A DNA stretch of 64,000 nucleotides from Streptomyces silvae (lineage in GTDB: Bacteria > Actinomycetota > Actinomycetes > Streptomycetales > Streptomycetaceae). The notes under the pieces were generated by a model. It ran no database searches and was not told the origin of the DNA. It worked only from the letters and a program-made list of their open reading frames with translations. Both the position numbers and the translations under genes were made by a program. The stretch spans positions 1-64,000 of the forward strand of contig NZ_JAERUC010000099.1 in NCBI RefSeq assembly GCF_016745505.1, read 5' to 3'. Every line of letters starts with the position of its first letter. Position 1 is the first letter of the stretch. This document shows positions 8,017 through 16,294 of the stretch, in pieces.

Positions 8017-8547
8017 TCACGGGCGGAAGAGCGGGAGCAGCATGATCACGTCGTCGCGGTAGTCACCCTCGTCGACCCGGATGGCGTTCGGCACCCGGCC
8101 CACCTCCTTGTATCCGCAGGAGGCGTAGAAGCGGTCGGCCCCGGTGCCACCGCGGCAGGTGAGCCGGATGGCGTCGATGCCGTCGAGTCCCAGGGCGGCG
8201 TCGGCGGTGGCCGCCATCAGCGCGCGCCCGCACCCCTTGCCCTGGTGGCGGGGGTGGACCATCACCGTGTAGACGCCGATCCAGTGCCGCATGAGCCGGT
8301 GGGTGTTGTGGGTGAGGAAGGCGGTGGCGGTCACGGCGCCGTCCTCGTCGCGCCCGACCACCAGGTGGGTGCGACCCTCGGCCATCCCGGCGAGGTGCTT
8401 GACCAGCTCGGGCCTGACCTCGTCACCGGTGACGGGCGGCACGAAGCCGACGGCCCCTCCGGCGTTGCTGACGTCGACCCAGAGCGCGGTGATGCCGTCC
8501 CGCAGCTCGCGGTCGAAAGCGGGATCCACCTCGAATGTAAGTGCCAT
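8017..8547 (-). CDS. GNAT family N-acetyltransferase
   Basis: Acetyltransferase of 176 aa. The acetyl-CoA pyrophosphate-binding loop appears as HQGKGCGRALM (about 100-110), preceded by the beta-strand YTVMVHP typical of motif A, with FYASCGYKEVGR as motif B. The acceptor substrate is unknown. The ATG at 8547 has no Shine-Dalgarno sequence but sits 6 nt after a good -10 box, so the mRNA is probably leaderless. Confidence 0.87.
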   Translation of the reverse strand: MALTFEVDPAFDRELRDGITALWVDVSNAGGAVGFVPPVTGDEVRPELVKHLAGMAEGRTHLVVGRDEDGAVTATAFLTHNTHRLMRHWIGVYTVMVHPRHQGKGCGRALMAATADAALGLDGIDAIRLTCRGGTGADRFYASCGYKEVGRVPNAIRVDEGDYRDDVIMLLPLFRP

Positions 8548-8553
8548 AAACGC

Positions 8554-8583
8554 AGATTAACTATTACGGGATGGGTGCTTCAA
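8554..8583 (-). promoter_or_regulatory. Leaderless promoter of the GNAT gene
   Basis: Minus strand TTGAAG (8583-8578), 18-nt spacer, TAATCT (8559-8554), then 6 nt to the ATG. This is a near-consensus HrdB-type promoter whose start point would coincide with the start codon. Confidence 0.6.
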
Positions 8584-8601
8584 GCCGCGTCCACCACGCG
8601 A

Positions 8602-8638
8602 GAAAGCCCCGGCCGGGGGACGGCAGGCCGGGGCTTTC
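8602..8638 (-). terminator. Terminator after mqnE
   Basis: Perfect 13-bp stem GAAAGCCCCGGCC / GGCCGGGGCTTTC with an 11-nt loop. It lies about 60 nt beyond the mqnE stop codon and shields the GNAT promoter region. Confidence 0.75.
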
Positions 8639-8698
8639 GGACAGCGGGACACCCGGGGCACCCGCTGCCGGTGCGGGGCGTCGGGCGGGCGTGCGGCC

Positions 8699-9862
8699 TC
8701 AGACCCGCATGGGCTGCGGCGTCTCGCGGCGATCGGCCTCCGGGCCGGGGTACTCGCGCAGGATCTCGTAGCGGGTGTTGCGCTCCACGGGCCGGAATCC
8801 GGCGTCGCGGATGAGGTCCAGCAGGTCCTCACGGCCGAGCTTGTTCGGGGTGCCGTAGTCGTCGGCGTCGTGCGTGATCTTGTACTCGACGACCGAGCCG
8901 TCCATGTCGTCGGCGCCGTGCTGGAGCGCGAGCTGAGCGGTCTGCACGCCGTGCATCACCCAGAAGACCTTGACGTGCGGGACGTTGTCGAAGAGCAGCC
9001 GCGAGACCGCGAAGGTCTTGAGCGCCTCGGCACCGGTCGCCATCGACGTACGCGCCTGGAGGGTGTTGCGGACCTTACCGTCCTTCATGTCCACGAAGTC
9101 GTGCTGGTAGCGCAGCGGGATGAAGACCTGGAAGCCGCCGGTCTCGTCCTGCATCTCCCGCAGCCGCAGCACGTGGTCGACGCGGTGACGGGGCTCCTCG
9201 ATGTGCCCGTACAGCATCGTCGCCGGGGTCTTGAGACCCTTCTCGTGCGCGAGACGGTGGATGCGCGACCAGTCCTCCCAGTGGGTGTTGTGGTCGACGA
9301 TGTGCTGGCGGACCTCCCAGTCGAAGATCTCCGCGCCGCCGCCGGTCAGCGACTCCAGACCGGCGTCGATCAGCTCGTCGAGGATCTCGGAGGCGGAGAG
9401 CCCGGAGATCGTCTCGAAGTGGTGGATCTCCGTCGCGGTGAACGCCTTGAGCGCCACCTCCGGCAGGGCTTCCTTGAGCGCGCTGAGCGAGCGCGGGTAG
9501 TAGCGCCACGGCAGGGTGGGGTGCAGCCCGTTGACGATGTGCAGCTCGGTGAGGTTCTCGCCCTGCATCGCCTTCGCGAGACGGACGGCCTCCTCGATGC
9601 GCATCGTGTACGCGTCCTTCTCGCCCGGCTTGCGCTGGAACGAGCAGTACGCGCAGGACGCGGTGCACACGTTGGTCATGTTGAGGTGACGGTTCACGTT
9701 GAAGTGGACGACGTCGCCGTTCTTCCTCGTACGCACCTCGTGGGCCAGCCCACCGAGCCACGCCAGGTCGTCGGACTCGTAGAGCGCGATCCCGTCCTCG
9801 CGGGTCAGCCGCTCGCCGGCCCGGACCTTCTCCTCCAGCTCGCGCTTGAGTCCCGCGTCCAC
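8699..9862 (-). CDS. mqnE: Aminofutalosine synthase MqnE
   Basis: Radical SAM enzyme, 387 aa. It joins 3-[(1-carboxyvinyl)oxy]benzoate to SAM to give 6-amino-6-deoxyfutalosine in the futalosine route to menaquinone. The CxxxCxxC cluster motif occurs as CTASCAYC (Cys66, Cys70, Cys73). The surrounding NRHLNMTNVC and the C-terminal EREDLLDLIRDAGF-type region match MqnE rather than MqnC. The GTG start is preceded by GAGGGG. Other menaquinone genes lie at 10.7-14.4 kb. The gene is followed by its own terminator. Confidence 0.95.
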   Translation of the reverse strand: MDAGLKRELEEKVRAGERLTREDGIALYESDDLAWLGGLAHEVRTRKNGDVVHFNVNRHLNMTNVCTASCAYCSFQRKPGEKDAYTMRIEEAVRLAKAMQGENLTELHIVNGLHPTLPWRYYPRSLSALKEALPEVALKAFTATEIHHFETISGLSASEILDELIDAGLESLTGGGAEIFDWEVRQHIVDHNTHWEDWSRIHRLAHEKGLKTPATMLYGHIEEPRHRVDHVLRLREMQDETGGFQVFIPLRYQHDFVDMKDGKVRNTLQARTSMATGAEALKTFAVSRLLFDNVPHVKVFWVMHGVQTAQLALQHGADDMDGSVVEYKITHDADDYGTPNKLGREDLLDLIRDAGFRPVERNTRYEILREYPGPEADRRETPQPMRV

Positions 9863-9954
9863 CAGTGCCCCTCACATGTCTCTGTGCAGTCGTTCCGGCA
9901 GCCCACGGTACTCCCCCGCCCTCCGGGCGCGGCCACCCCCACTGCCGCTCCGCG

Positions 9955-10410
9955 TCAGACTTCCTCGGGAAGTTCCCCCACCCGGTTCTCCCACTTGGTG
10001 GAGAGCACGACGGTCGTACGGGTCCGGGAGACGCCCCGGGTGCCGCTGAGCCGCCTGATGGTCTTCTCCAGCCCGTCCACGTCGCCGACCCGGACCTTGA
10101 GCATGAACGAGTCGTCGCCCGCGATGAACCAGCAGTCCTCGATCTCGGCGAGGTCCTTCAGCCGGTGCGCCACGTCCTCGTGGTCGGCGGCGTCGGAGAG
10201 GGAGATGCCGATCAGCGCGGTGACGCCGAGCCCCAGCGACGCCGCGTCGACGGTCGCGCGGTAGCCGGTGATGACACCGGCGCTTTCCAGCCGGTTGATG
10301 CGGTCGGTGACGCTGGGCCCGGAGAGCCCTACGAGCCGTCCCAGCTCGGCATACGAGGCCCTGCCGTTCTCTCTGAGGGCCTGGATGAGCTGCCTGTCCA
10401 CCGCGTCCAT
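9955..10410 (-). CDS. Lrp/AsnC family transcriptional regulator
   Basis: Regulator of 151 aa from the ATG at 10410, which has GGAAGG about 10 nt upstream; an ATG at 10428 is also in frame. The N-terminal winged HTH covers about residues 1-60 (DRQLIQALRENGRASYAELGRLVGLSGPSV). The C-terminal RAM domain (about 70-145) binds amino acids or other small effectors in this family. It is divergent from a 45-aa gene, and the gap carries a 17-bp palindrome that may be its operator. It lies between mqnE and ubiX, but whether it controls menaquinone synthesis is not known. Confidence 0.9.
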   Translation of the reverse strand: MDAVDRQLIQALRENGRASYAELGRLVGLSGPSVTDRINRLESAGVITGYRATVDAASLGLGVTALIGISLSDAADHEDVAHRLKDLAEIEDCWFIAGDDSFMLKVRVGDVDGLEKTIRRLSGTRGVSRTRTTVVLSTKWENRVGELPEEV

Positions 10411-10471
10411 GTGACTGAAACCTTCCATTGTTCAGCAGTACCGCGAGTTTACGTGTAGAATCCAAGGCACA

Positions 10472-10488
10472 ACAGGGTCAGACCCTGT
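10472..10488. promoter_or_regulatory. 17-bp perfect palindrome, candidate Lrp operator
   Basis: ACAGGGTC-A-GACCCTGT lies in the divergent gap between the Lrp-type gene and the small basic ORF. Autoregulation through such a site is usual for Lrp/AsnC proteins. Confidence 0.5.
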
Positions 10489-10543
10489 AAATCTTTCTCA
10501 TCATCCAAGAAATGCTTTCGAATCTTCAGGAGTGAACGACACC

Positions 10544-10681
10544 GTGTACTCGATCGAGATGGCCTACGCCCGGATGCGCGAGCTGCAGGACCTGGCCAAC
10601 CGCTCGCGTGCCCATCAGCCCGCCGCCGCCCACCGCGTCGACCGTGCCCGCGCCCCGCGCATCGGCAGGAAGAAGCGCTGA
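10544..10681 (+). CDS. Small basic protein, 45 aa
   Basis: Short frame starting at GTG with AGGAG 11 nt upstream. The first half is amphipathic (MYSIEMAYARMRELQDLANR) and the C-terminus is strongly basic (RIGRKKR). No known domain is recognised. Its codon use is typical of Streptomyces genes and it is placed divergently from the Lrp regulator, which suggests a real gene. A nucleic-acid- or membrane-associated role is only a guess. It is convergent with ubiX, 10 nt away. Confidence 0.6.
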   Translation: MYSIEMAYARMRELQDLANRSRAHQPAAAHRVDRARAPRIGRKKR

Positions 10682-10691
10682 CCCCACCGGT

Positions 10692-11357
10692 TCAGCTCTG
10701 GGAGGCGCCACCGAGCTCCCCCTCCCACCGGCGGTACAGCTGGTGCGGCACCCCCGCCGCGTCCAGCACCCGCCCGGCGACGAAGTCCACCAGGTCCTGG
10801 ATGTGCGTCGCCCCCGCGTAGAACGCCGGAGAGGCGGGCAGCACCACGGCGCCCGCCTCGTCGAGCGCGACCATCTGCTTCAGCGTCTGACCGCTGAGCG
10901 GCGTCTCGCGCACGGCGACGACCAGCTTCCGCCGCTCCTTGAGCGTCACGCTCGCGGCCCGCTGGAGCAGGTCCTTCGAGAGCCCCAGCGCCACCCCGGC
11001 CACACACGCCGTCGACGCCGGGACGATCAGCATCCCCTTCGCCGGGTACGACCCCGAGGACGGCCCGGCCGCCAGGTCGCCCGCCGCCCAGTGGCGTACG
11101 CCGGCGATGTCCGGCCGGAAGGTGTCGGGCTTCCCGTCCGCTCCCCGCGCCAGCCAGCTCCGCAGGTCCTCCTGCCAGTGGGCGTCGCGGAACGCGATGC
11201 CCGTCTCGTCCAGGAGCGTCAGCCGCGAGGCGCGGCTGACCACCAGATCGACGCTCTCCCCGGCGGCCAGCAGTCCGCGCAGCACCGACGCCGCGAAGGG
11301 CGTGCCCGATGCGCCCGACACCCCGACAATCCAAGGCCTGCGTTCCTGCTGAGTCAT
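10692..11357 (-). CDS. ubiX: UbiX-family flavin prenyltransferase
   Basis: Flavoprotein of 221 aa. It prenylates FMN to make prenylated FMN, the cofactor of UbiD-type decarboxylases. The N-terminal FMN-binding GVSGASGTPFAASVL and the central GLSKDLLQRAASVTLKERRKL region fit the family, including the basic residues that bind the prenyl phosphate. The ATG at 11357 is chosen because the conserved fold starts at residue 9 from it. Within this cluster the client is most likely the UbiD-like MqnL at 12965-14422. It is slightly longer than the ~190-aa E. coli UbiX. Confidence 0.92.
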   Translation of the reverse strand: MTQQERRPWIVGVSGASGTPFAASVLRGLLAAGESVDLVVSRASRLTLLDETGIAFRDAHWQEDLRSWLARGADGKPDTFRPDIAGVRHWAAGDLAAGPSSGSYPAKGMLIVPASTACVAGVALGLSKDLLQRAASVTLKERRKLVVAVRETPLSGQTLKQMVALDEAGAVVLPASPAFYAGATHIQDLVDFVAGRVLDAAGVPHQLYRRWEGELGGASQS

Positions 11358-11470
11358 CGAAGTCCTGGCTGTCACACCGCCGAGCCTATCCGGCACCCCG
11401 CTCCAGGAACTGAGCCAGGGGCTCCGGACGTTGCAACGGATGAGGGAACAGCCATGGACAGGGGGTGACC

Positions 11471-12073
11471 ATGACAGGCACACGGACGACCGCCACCGCA
11501 CGGGCCGTCACGGCCGGCGCGGTCATGCTCGGCTGGGTCGCGCTCCTGTGGCTGCTCGAAGGCATCGACATGGCGACGGGCAACGCCCTCGACACCTACG
11601 GCGTCAGCCCCCGCGAGCCCGCCGAGCTGACCGACATCGTGCCCTCGGCGTTCCTGCACAGCGGCTGGGAGCACGTGGCGTCCAACAGCGTCCCGCTGCT
11701 GGTCCTCGGCTTCATCGCCGCGCTCGGCGGGATACGCAGGTTCGCCGCCGTGGTCCTCGTGGTGATCGTGACATCCGGGCTCGGCGTCTGGCTCACCGCG
11801 CCGCCGCACACGGTGACGCTCGGCGCGTCCGGTGTGGTCTTCGGCCTCTTCGGCTATCTGCTGGTCCGCGGCTTCGTCGACCGGCGTCCGCTGGACATCG
11901 TCGTCGGCGTGCTCATCGCCGCGGTCTACGGCTCGCTGCTCTGGGGCGTGCTGCCGACGGACTCCGGCATCAGCTGGCAGGGCCATCTCTTCGGCCTCAT
12001 CGGCGGGGTGGCGGCGGCGTTCTTCTTCCGCCGCCCCCGCCGCCCGCAAGGGCCGGGCTACGTCACGGTGTGA
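11471..12073 (+). CDS. Rhomboid family intramembrane serine protease
   Basis: Six-helix membrane protein of 200 aa. The rhomboid landmarks are present: HSGWEHVASN (H-x3-N), the catalytic Ser in GASGVVFGLFGY, and the catalytic His in GHLFGLIGG. It should cleave transmembrane substrates in the membrane. The ATG at 11471 follows an AGGGGG 5 nt away; a GTG at 11465 is also possible. It lies between ubiX and mqnP, transcribed toward mqnP. It is convergent with mqnP with an 11-bp overlap of the coding ends. No link to menaquinone is known. Confidence 0.88.
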   Translation: MTGTRTTATARAVTAGAVMLGWVALLWLLEGIDMATGNALDTYGVSPREPAELTDIVPSAFLHSGWEHVASNSVPLLVLGFIAALGGIRRFAAVVLVVIVTSGLGVWLTAPPHTVTLGASGVVFGLFGYLLVRGFVDRRPLDIVVGVLIAAVYGSLLWGVLPTDSGISWQGHLFGLIGGVAAAFFFRRPRRPQGPGYVTV

Positions 12074-12968
12074 GGCCCCGCACCAGCAGGTCGAGCAGCG
12101 CGCAGGCGAAGAGCGCTATCCCGATGAAGCCGTTGACCGAGAAGAAGGCCCGGTTCAGCCGGGACAGGTCGTGCGGCCGCACGACCCGGTGCTCGTACAC
12201 GAAGGCGACGGCGACGATCACCATGCCGATCCAGTAGAAGATCTCCGCGTGCGTCGCCAGGCCGAACCACACCAGCAGCCCGGTCGTCACGACGTGGCAG
12301 ACCCTGGCCCCCCACAGCGCGGCCGGGATCCCGAACCGCGCGGGGAAGGAGAGCACTCCGTGGGCCCGGTCGGCCCGCACGTCCTGGCAGGCGAAGATCA
12401 GGTCGAAACCGCCGATCCAGATGCCGACGGCCAGCCCCAGGATCACCGCGTCCCACGACCAGCTCCCGGTCACCGCCAGCCAGGCGCCGATCGGGCCGAT
12501 GGCCTGGGCGAGACCCAGGATCGCGTGCGGGAAGTTCGTGAACCGCTTGCCGTACGGATAGACGACCATCGGCACGACGGCCACGGGCGCCAGGGCCAGG
12601 CAGAGGGGGTTCAGCAGCGCGGCGGCGCCCAGGAAGAACACGAGGGCCACGAGCGCGCCGGTCCAGGCGGACCTCACCGTGACCGCGCCGGTCACCAGCT
12701 CCCGGCCCTCCGTGCGCGGATTACGGGCGTCGATCTCGCGGTCGATGATCCGGTTGGCGGCCATCGCGAACGTACGCAGCCCGACCATCGCGACGGTGAC
12801 GAGCAGCAGCGTGCCCCAGTGGAACGTGCCGTCCAGCTGGAACATCGCGGTCAGCGCGGCGATGTAGGCGAAGGGCAGCGCGAAGACCGAGTGCTCGATC
12901 ATCACCAGCCGCAGGAACGCGCGGGGCTTGCTGCGGGGCTGGGGCACCGCGGCGGCGGAGGCGCTCAC
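12063..12968 (-). CDS. mqnP: Menaquinone biosynthesis prenyltransferase MqnP (UbiA family)
   Basis: Membrane prenyltransferase, 301 aa, eight to nine helices. The two Asp-rich motifs occur as NRIIDREIDARN and DVRADRAHG. It attaches the polyprenyl chain to the 1,4-naphthoquinone precursor of the futalosine pathway. The GTG start at 12968 overlaps the mqnL stop by 4 nt, so the two are translationally coupled. The same frame stays open far upstream across mqnL, but only this start gives the UbiA fold. Its 3' end overlaps the convergent rhomboid gene by 11 nt. Confidence 0.93.
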   Translation of the reverse strand: MSASAAAVPQPRSKPRAFLRLVMIEHSVFALPFAYIAALTAMFQLDGTFHWGTLLLVTVAMVGLRTFAMAANRIIDREIDARNPRTEGRELVTGAVTVRSAWTGALVALVFFLGAAALLNPLCLALAPVAVVPMVVYPYGKRFTNFPHAILGLAQAIGPIGAWLAVTGSWSWDAVILGLAVGIWIGGFDLIFACQDVRADRAHGVLSFPARFGIPAALWGARVCHVVTTGLLVWFGLATHAEIFYWIGMVIVAVAFVYEHRVVRPHDLSRLNRAFFSVNGFIGIALFACALLDLLVRGLTP

Positions 12969-14422
12969 AGGCCGTACTCCTTCCAGCGGCGGTCGACCTT
13001 CGCCGCCGTATCCGGGTCGGACTCGACCATGGCCGGCCAGCCCCCGTCCCGGGTGTACCCCTCCTCGGGCAGCTTCCGGGTCGCGTCGATCCCCGCCTTG
13101 CCGCCCCAGAACTGCTGGTAGGAGGCATGGTCGAGATGATCGACCGGGCCCTCGGTGAGCAGCAGGTCCCGGGCGTAGTCGGTGTTGCCGAGCGCGCGCC
13201 AGGCCACCTCGTGGAGGTCGTGGACATCGCAGTCGGCGTCCACGACGACGATCAGCTTGGTCAGCGACATCATGTGCGCGCCCCAGACGGCACTCATCAC
13301 CTTCTGGGCGTGCTTGGGGTACTTCTTGTCGATCGACACGATCGCACAGTTGTGGAAACCGCCCGCCTCCGGCAGGTGGTAGTCCACGATGTCCGGAATG
13401 ATGATCTTGAGCAGGGGGAGGAAGAACCGCTCGGTGGCCCGCCCCAGCGGACCGTCCTCGGTGGGCGGCCGGCCCACGACGATCGACTGGAGCAGCGGAC
13501 GCTTCCGCATCGTCACACAGTCGATCTTCAGCGCGGGGAAGGGCTCCTGGGGGGTGTAGAAGCCGGTGTGGTCGCCGAAGGGCCCCTCGGGCAGCATCTC
13601 GCCCGGCTCCAGCCACCCCTCGATGACGACCTCGGCCTGCGCCGGGACCTGGAGCGGGACGGTCTTGCAGTCGACCATCTCGATCCGCTTGCCCTGGAGG
13701 AAGCCGGCGAAGAGGTACTCGTCGATGTCCCCGGGCAGCGGCGCAGTGGAGGCGTACGTGACCGCCGGCGGCGCCCCGAACGCGATGGCGACGGGCAGCT
13801 TCTCGCCGCGCCTGGCGGCCACCTGGTAGTGGTTGCGGCTGTCCTTGTGGATCTGCCAGTGCATCCCGATGGTGCGCTTGTCGTGGCGCTGCAGCCGGTA
13901 GAGACCGAGGTTGCGGATCCCCGTCTCGGGGTCCTTGGTGTGGGTGAGGCCGAGGTTGAAGAAGGAGCCGCCGTCCTCGGGCCAGGTGAAGAGCGCGGGC
14001 AGCTGGTCCAGGTCCACGTCGTCGCCGGTCAGGACGACCTCCTGGACGGGGGCGCTGTCGGACTTCACCTTCTTCGGCGGCAGGTGGGTCATCGCGCCGA
14101 GCTTCCCGAACGCCTCCCGGATCCCGACGAAGCCCTGCGGCAGCTCCGGCTTGAGGAGGCCGCCGATCTTGTCGCTGATCTCGGCGTAGGACTTCAGCCC
14201 GAGTGCCTTGAGCAGCCGCCGGTCGGTCCCGAAGACATTCATGGCCAGGGGCATGGACGCCCCCTTGACGTTCTCGAAGAGCAGCGCGGGGCCGCCCGCC
14301 TTGTTCACCCGGTCGACGATCTCGCCGACCTCCAGATACGGGTCGACCTCGGCCTTGATGCGCTTGAGATCGCCCTCGCGCTCCAGAGCCCGGAGCAGGG
14401 AGCGAAGATCGTCGTAAGCCAT
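12965..14422 (-). CDS. mqnL: Menaquinone biosynthesis decarboxylase MqnL (UbiD family)
   Basis: UbiD-type decarboxylase, 485 aa, dependent on prenylated FMN and Mn2+. It removes the carboxylate from the (prenylated) 1,4-dihydroxy-6-naphthoate intermediate. UbiD landmarks are the metal/prFMN region N-Y-R-like IRNLGLYRLQRHDKRTIGMH, EGPFGDHTGFY, and PDIVDYHLPEAGGFHNC. It is coupled to mqnP through a GTGA overlap, and UbiX nearby would supply its cofactor. No clear Shine-Dalgarno precedes the ATG at 14422. Confidence 0.93.
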   Translation of the reverse strand: MAYDDLRSLLRALEREGDLKRIKAEVDPYLEVGEIVDRVNKAGGPALLFENVKGASMPLAMNVFGTDRRLLKALGLKSYAEISDKIGGLLKPELPQGFVGIREAFGKLGAMTHLPPKKVKSDSAPVQEVVLTGDDVDLDQLPALFTWPEDGGSFFNLGLTHTKDPETGIRNLGLYRLQRHDKRTIGMHWQIHKDSRNHYQVAARRGEKLPVAIAFGAPPAVTYASTAPLPGDIDEYLFAGFLQGKRIEMVDCKTVPLQVPAQAEVVIEGWLEPGEMLPEGPFGDHTGFYTPQEPFPALKIDCVTMRKRPLLQSIVVGRPPTEDGPLGRATERFFLPLLKIIIPDIVDYHLPEAGGFHNCAIVSIDKKYPKHAQKVMSAVWGAHMMSLTKLIVVVDADCDVHDLHEVAWRALGNTDYARDLLLTEGPVDHLDHASYQQFWGGKAGIDATRKLPEEGYTRDGGWPAMVESDPDTAAKVDRRWKEYGL

Positions 14423-14510
14423 ACGGTCAAGTATCGGACACCGGCTACCCTGGGCCCATCACCGGGGGCGGTCCGTGCGCCCCGTCACCTCACCTCGGGG
14501 GATCTCCACG

Positions 14511-14960
14511 ATGCTCAGGGCCCTGATCTACATCCTGCCGCTGGCGCTGACGATCTTCGCGTTCATCGACTGCCTGAACACCCCGGAGGACGAGGCGAAG
14601 CACCTGCCGAAGATCGCCTGGGTCTTCATCATCCTGCTGTTCTGGATCGTCGGTCCGATCGTCTGGCTGGCCGCGGGCAAGGTGCGCCACGCCCCCGGCG
14701 GCGGCGCTCCCTCGGAGTGGGCCCGCGGCCGCCGGAGCACCTGGGTGGCGCCCGACGACAACCCGGACTTCCTGAACTCGCTGAAGGACGGCGACAAGAA
14801 GAATGCCGGCAGGACGGCCGGCAGCACGCAGGACGCCGACCGGGCGGACGCCGAGGCGCGCCTCGCCGAGCGGGAGGCCGATCTGCGCCGCCGCGAGGAG
14901 GAGCTGAAGCGCCGGGAGAGCGGCTCCGGCCCCGAGGACCCGACGCCACCCGCCGCCTGA
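14511..14960 (+). CDS. PLD nuclease N-terminal-domain membrane protein
   Basis: Protein of 149 aa with two N-terminal transmembrane helices (about 3-20 and 36-56) containing the PLDc_N signature IAWVFIILLFWIVGPIVWL. A hydrophilic tail ends in an Arg/Glu-rich coiled coil (about 108-140). No phospholipase HKD motif is present, so this is a stand-alone N-terminal domain as in many actinobacteria. Function is unknown. It is divergent from mqnL, 88 nt away, and convergent with the MarR gene. Confidence 0.8.
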   Translation: MLRALIYILPLALTIFAFIDCLNTPEDEAKHLPKIAWVFIILLFWIVGPIVWLAAGKVRHAPGGGAPSEWARGRRSTWVAPDDNPDFLNSLKDGDKKNAGRTAGSTQDADRADAEARLAEREADLRRREEELKRRESGSGPEDPTPPAA

Positions 14961-14981
14961 CGGGCCGATGAGCTCATGAGC

Positions 14982-15422
14982 TCATGAGGACAGCAGGCGC
15001 CCCAGCCGTTCGAGCAGGGGCAGCAGAGCGGTGCGCTCCTCGGGGGTGAGGGCCTCCAGCGCGCCGTGCACCACACGCATCTCGGCACGGATCCGGTGCG
15101 CCAGCTCGGTGCCCTCCGCCGTGCGGGAGGCCACCTTGGAGCGGCGGTCGCCGGGCGCCGGGGTGCGGGTCACCAGGCCACGGATCTCCATACGGCCGAT
15201 GAGCCCGGTCGCGTTGGACGCGTCGCACACCAGATGACTGGCGAGCGCGCTCATGGGCATGGGTTCATTGAGGGCGATCAGCGCCCGGGCCTGCGACGTA
15301 CTGAGACCGTGGCGGCCCGCGACGGCGGTGAGGTCGTCGTGGTGACCACGGACGACGACTGCGAGGGGTTCCAGCAGTTCGTCCGGAGTAGGGACGGCGC
15401 GGGGTGCCGGTTCCGTCGTCAT
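14982..15422 (-). CDS. MarR family transcriptional regulator
   Basis: Winged-helix regulator of 146 aa. The DNA-binding region spans about residues 40-105 (STSQARALIALNEPMPMSALASHL ... RSKVASRT). It is divergent from the DJ-1/aldehyde dehydrogenase operon. Two TTGA-N5-TCAA palindromes in the gap are its likely operators. It probably represses itself and the operon until an oxidised, phenolic or aldehyde signal releases it (inference from family and context). Confidence 0.9.
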   Translation of the reverse strand: MTTEPAPRAVPTPDELLEPLAVVVRGHHDDLTAVAGRHGLSTSQARALIALNEPMPMSALASHLVCDASNATGLIGRMEIRGLVTRTPAPGDRRSKVASRTAEGTELAHRIRAEMRVVHGALEALTPEERTALLPLLERLGRLLSS

Positions 15423-15493
15423 GGTCGGTCATCCTTCGATCGGTACGCGCGGTCCGGAGGCCCGGACCCTGTCCGCCACGCACCCGCATTCAT

Positions 15494-15549
15494 TTGACAT
15501 GCTCAACTTTGACCCGTTACATGAAGGGTATTGCTTGAGCATATCAAGC
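15494..15549. promoter_or_regulatory. Two TTGA-N5-TCAA sites, candidate MarR operators
   Basis: Sites at 15494-15506 (TTGACATGCTCAA) and 15535-15547 (TTGAGCATATCAA), 41 bp centre to centre. The first contains a rightward -35 TTGACA with a TTACAT -10-like box 17 nt downstream, so binding would block the operon promoter. Confidence 0.55.
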
Positions 15550-15598
15550 TTCACGTTCCACGCGTCTTACGTCTCGCGTCTCGTAGGGAGCACCCCCC

Positions 15599-16294
15599 AT
15601 GCCCTCCGTACTCTTCGTCCTCAGCGGTGCCGACCACTGGACCCTCAACGACGGCACCACCCACCCCACCGGCTTCTGGGCCGAGGAACTGGCCGCCCCG
15701 CACCGCGTCTTCACGCAGGCGGGCTTCGACATCACCGTCGCCACCCCCGGCGGGGTCGCCCCCACCGTGGACAGCGTCAGCCTCACCGCCGAGAGCAACG
15801 GGGGCCAGGAGCAGGCCGACGCCGTGGCCTCCTACCTCGCCGCCATCGACGAGACGCTCCGCATCCCCGCCCGGCTGGAGGACGTGGTCCCCACCTCGTA
15901 CGACGTCGTCTTCTACCCCGGTGGCCACGGCCCCATGGAGGACCTGGCCGTCGACGAGGCGTCCGGGCGGCTGCTGACCACGGCCCTGGACTCCGGCACC
16001 CACGTCGCCGTGCTCTGCCACGCCCCCGCCGCCCTGCTGGCCGCCCGCCGCGAGGACGGCAGCTGGCCGTTCGCCGGGTACCGCATGACCGGCTTCAGCA
16101 ACGCCGAGGAGACGCAGGCCGGGCTGGCCGCCAAGGCGCCCTGGCTGCTGGAGAACCGCCTCGTCGAGCTCGGCGCCGACTACACCGCCGCCGACCCCTG
16201 GGCGGTGCACACCGTGCACGACCGCACCCTGCACACCGGCCAGAACCCGGCCTCCTCCGAGCAGCTGGCCCGCGAGATCGTGGCCGCCCTGTGA
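15599..16294 (+). CDS. DJ-1/PfpI (Hsp31-like) class I amidotransferase-fold protein
   Basis: Protein of 231 aa of the DJ-1/PfpI superfamily. The nucleophile elbow is VAVLCHAPAALL, with Cys followed by His as in Hsp31-like glyoxalase III and deglycase enzymes. GGHGPMEDL gives the Glu/Gly oxyanion part. Members detoxify methylglyoxal or act as stress chaperones. It overlaps the downstream aldehyde dehydrogenase by GTGA, so the pair forms an operon that fits removal of reactive carbonyls. Control by the divergent MarR protein is likely. Confidence 0.88.
   Translation: MPSVLFVLSGADHWTLNDGTTHPTGFWAEELAAPHRVFTQAGFDITVATPGGVAPTVDSVSLTAESNGGQEQADAVASYLAAIDETLRIPARLEDVVPTSYDVVFYPGGHGPMEDLAVDEASGRLLTTALDSGTHVAVLCHAPAALLAARREDGSWPFAGYRMTGFSNAEETQAGLAAKAPWLLENRLVELGADYTAADPWAVHTVHDRTLHTGQNPASSEQLAREIVAAL

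Noticed and set aside
12969..13616. Upstream extension of mqnP into mqnL
   Set aside because: The UbiA fold starts at the GTG overlapping the mqnL stop; the extension is a frame-shifted shadow of mqnL.
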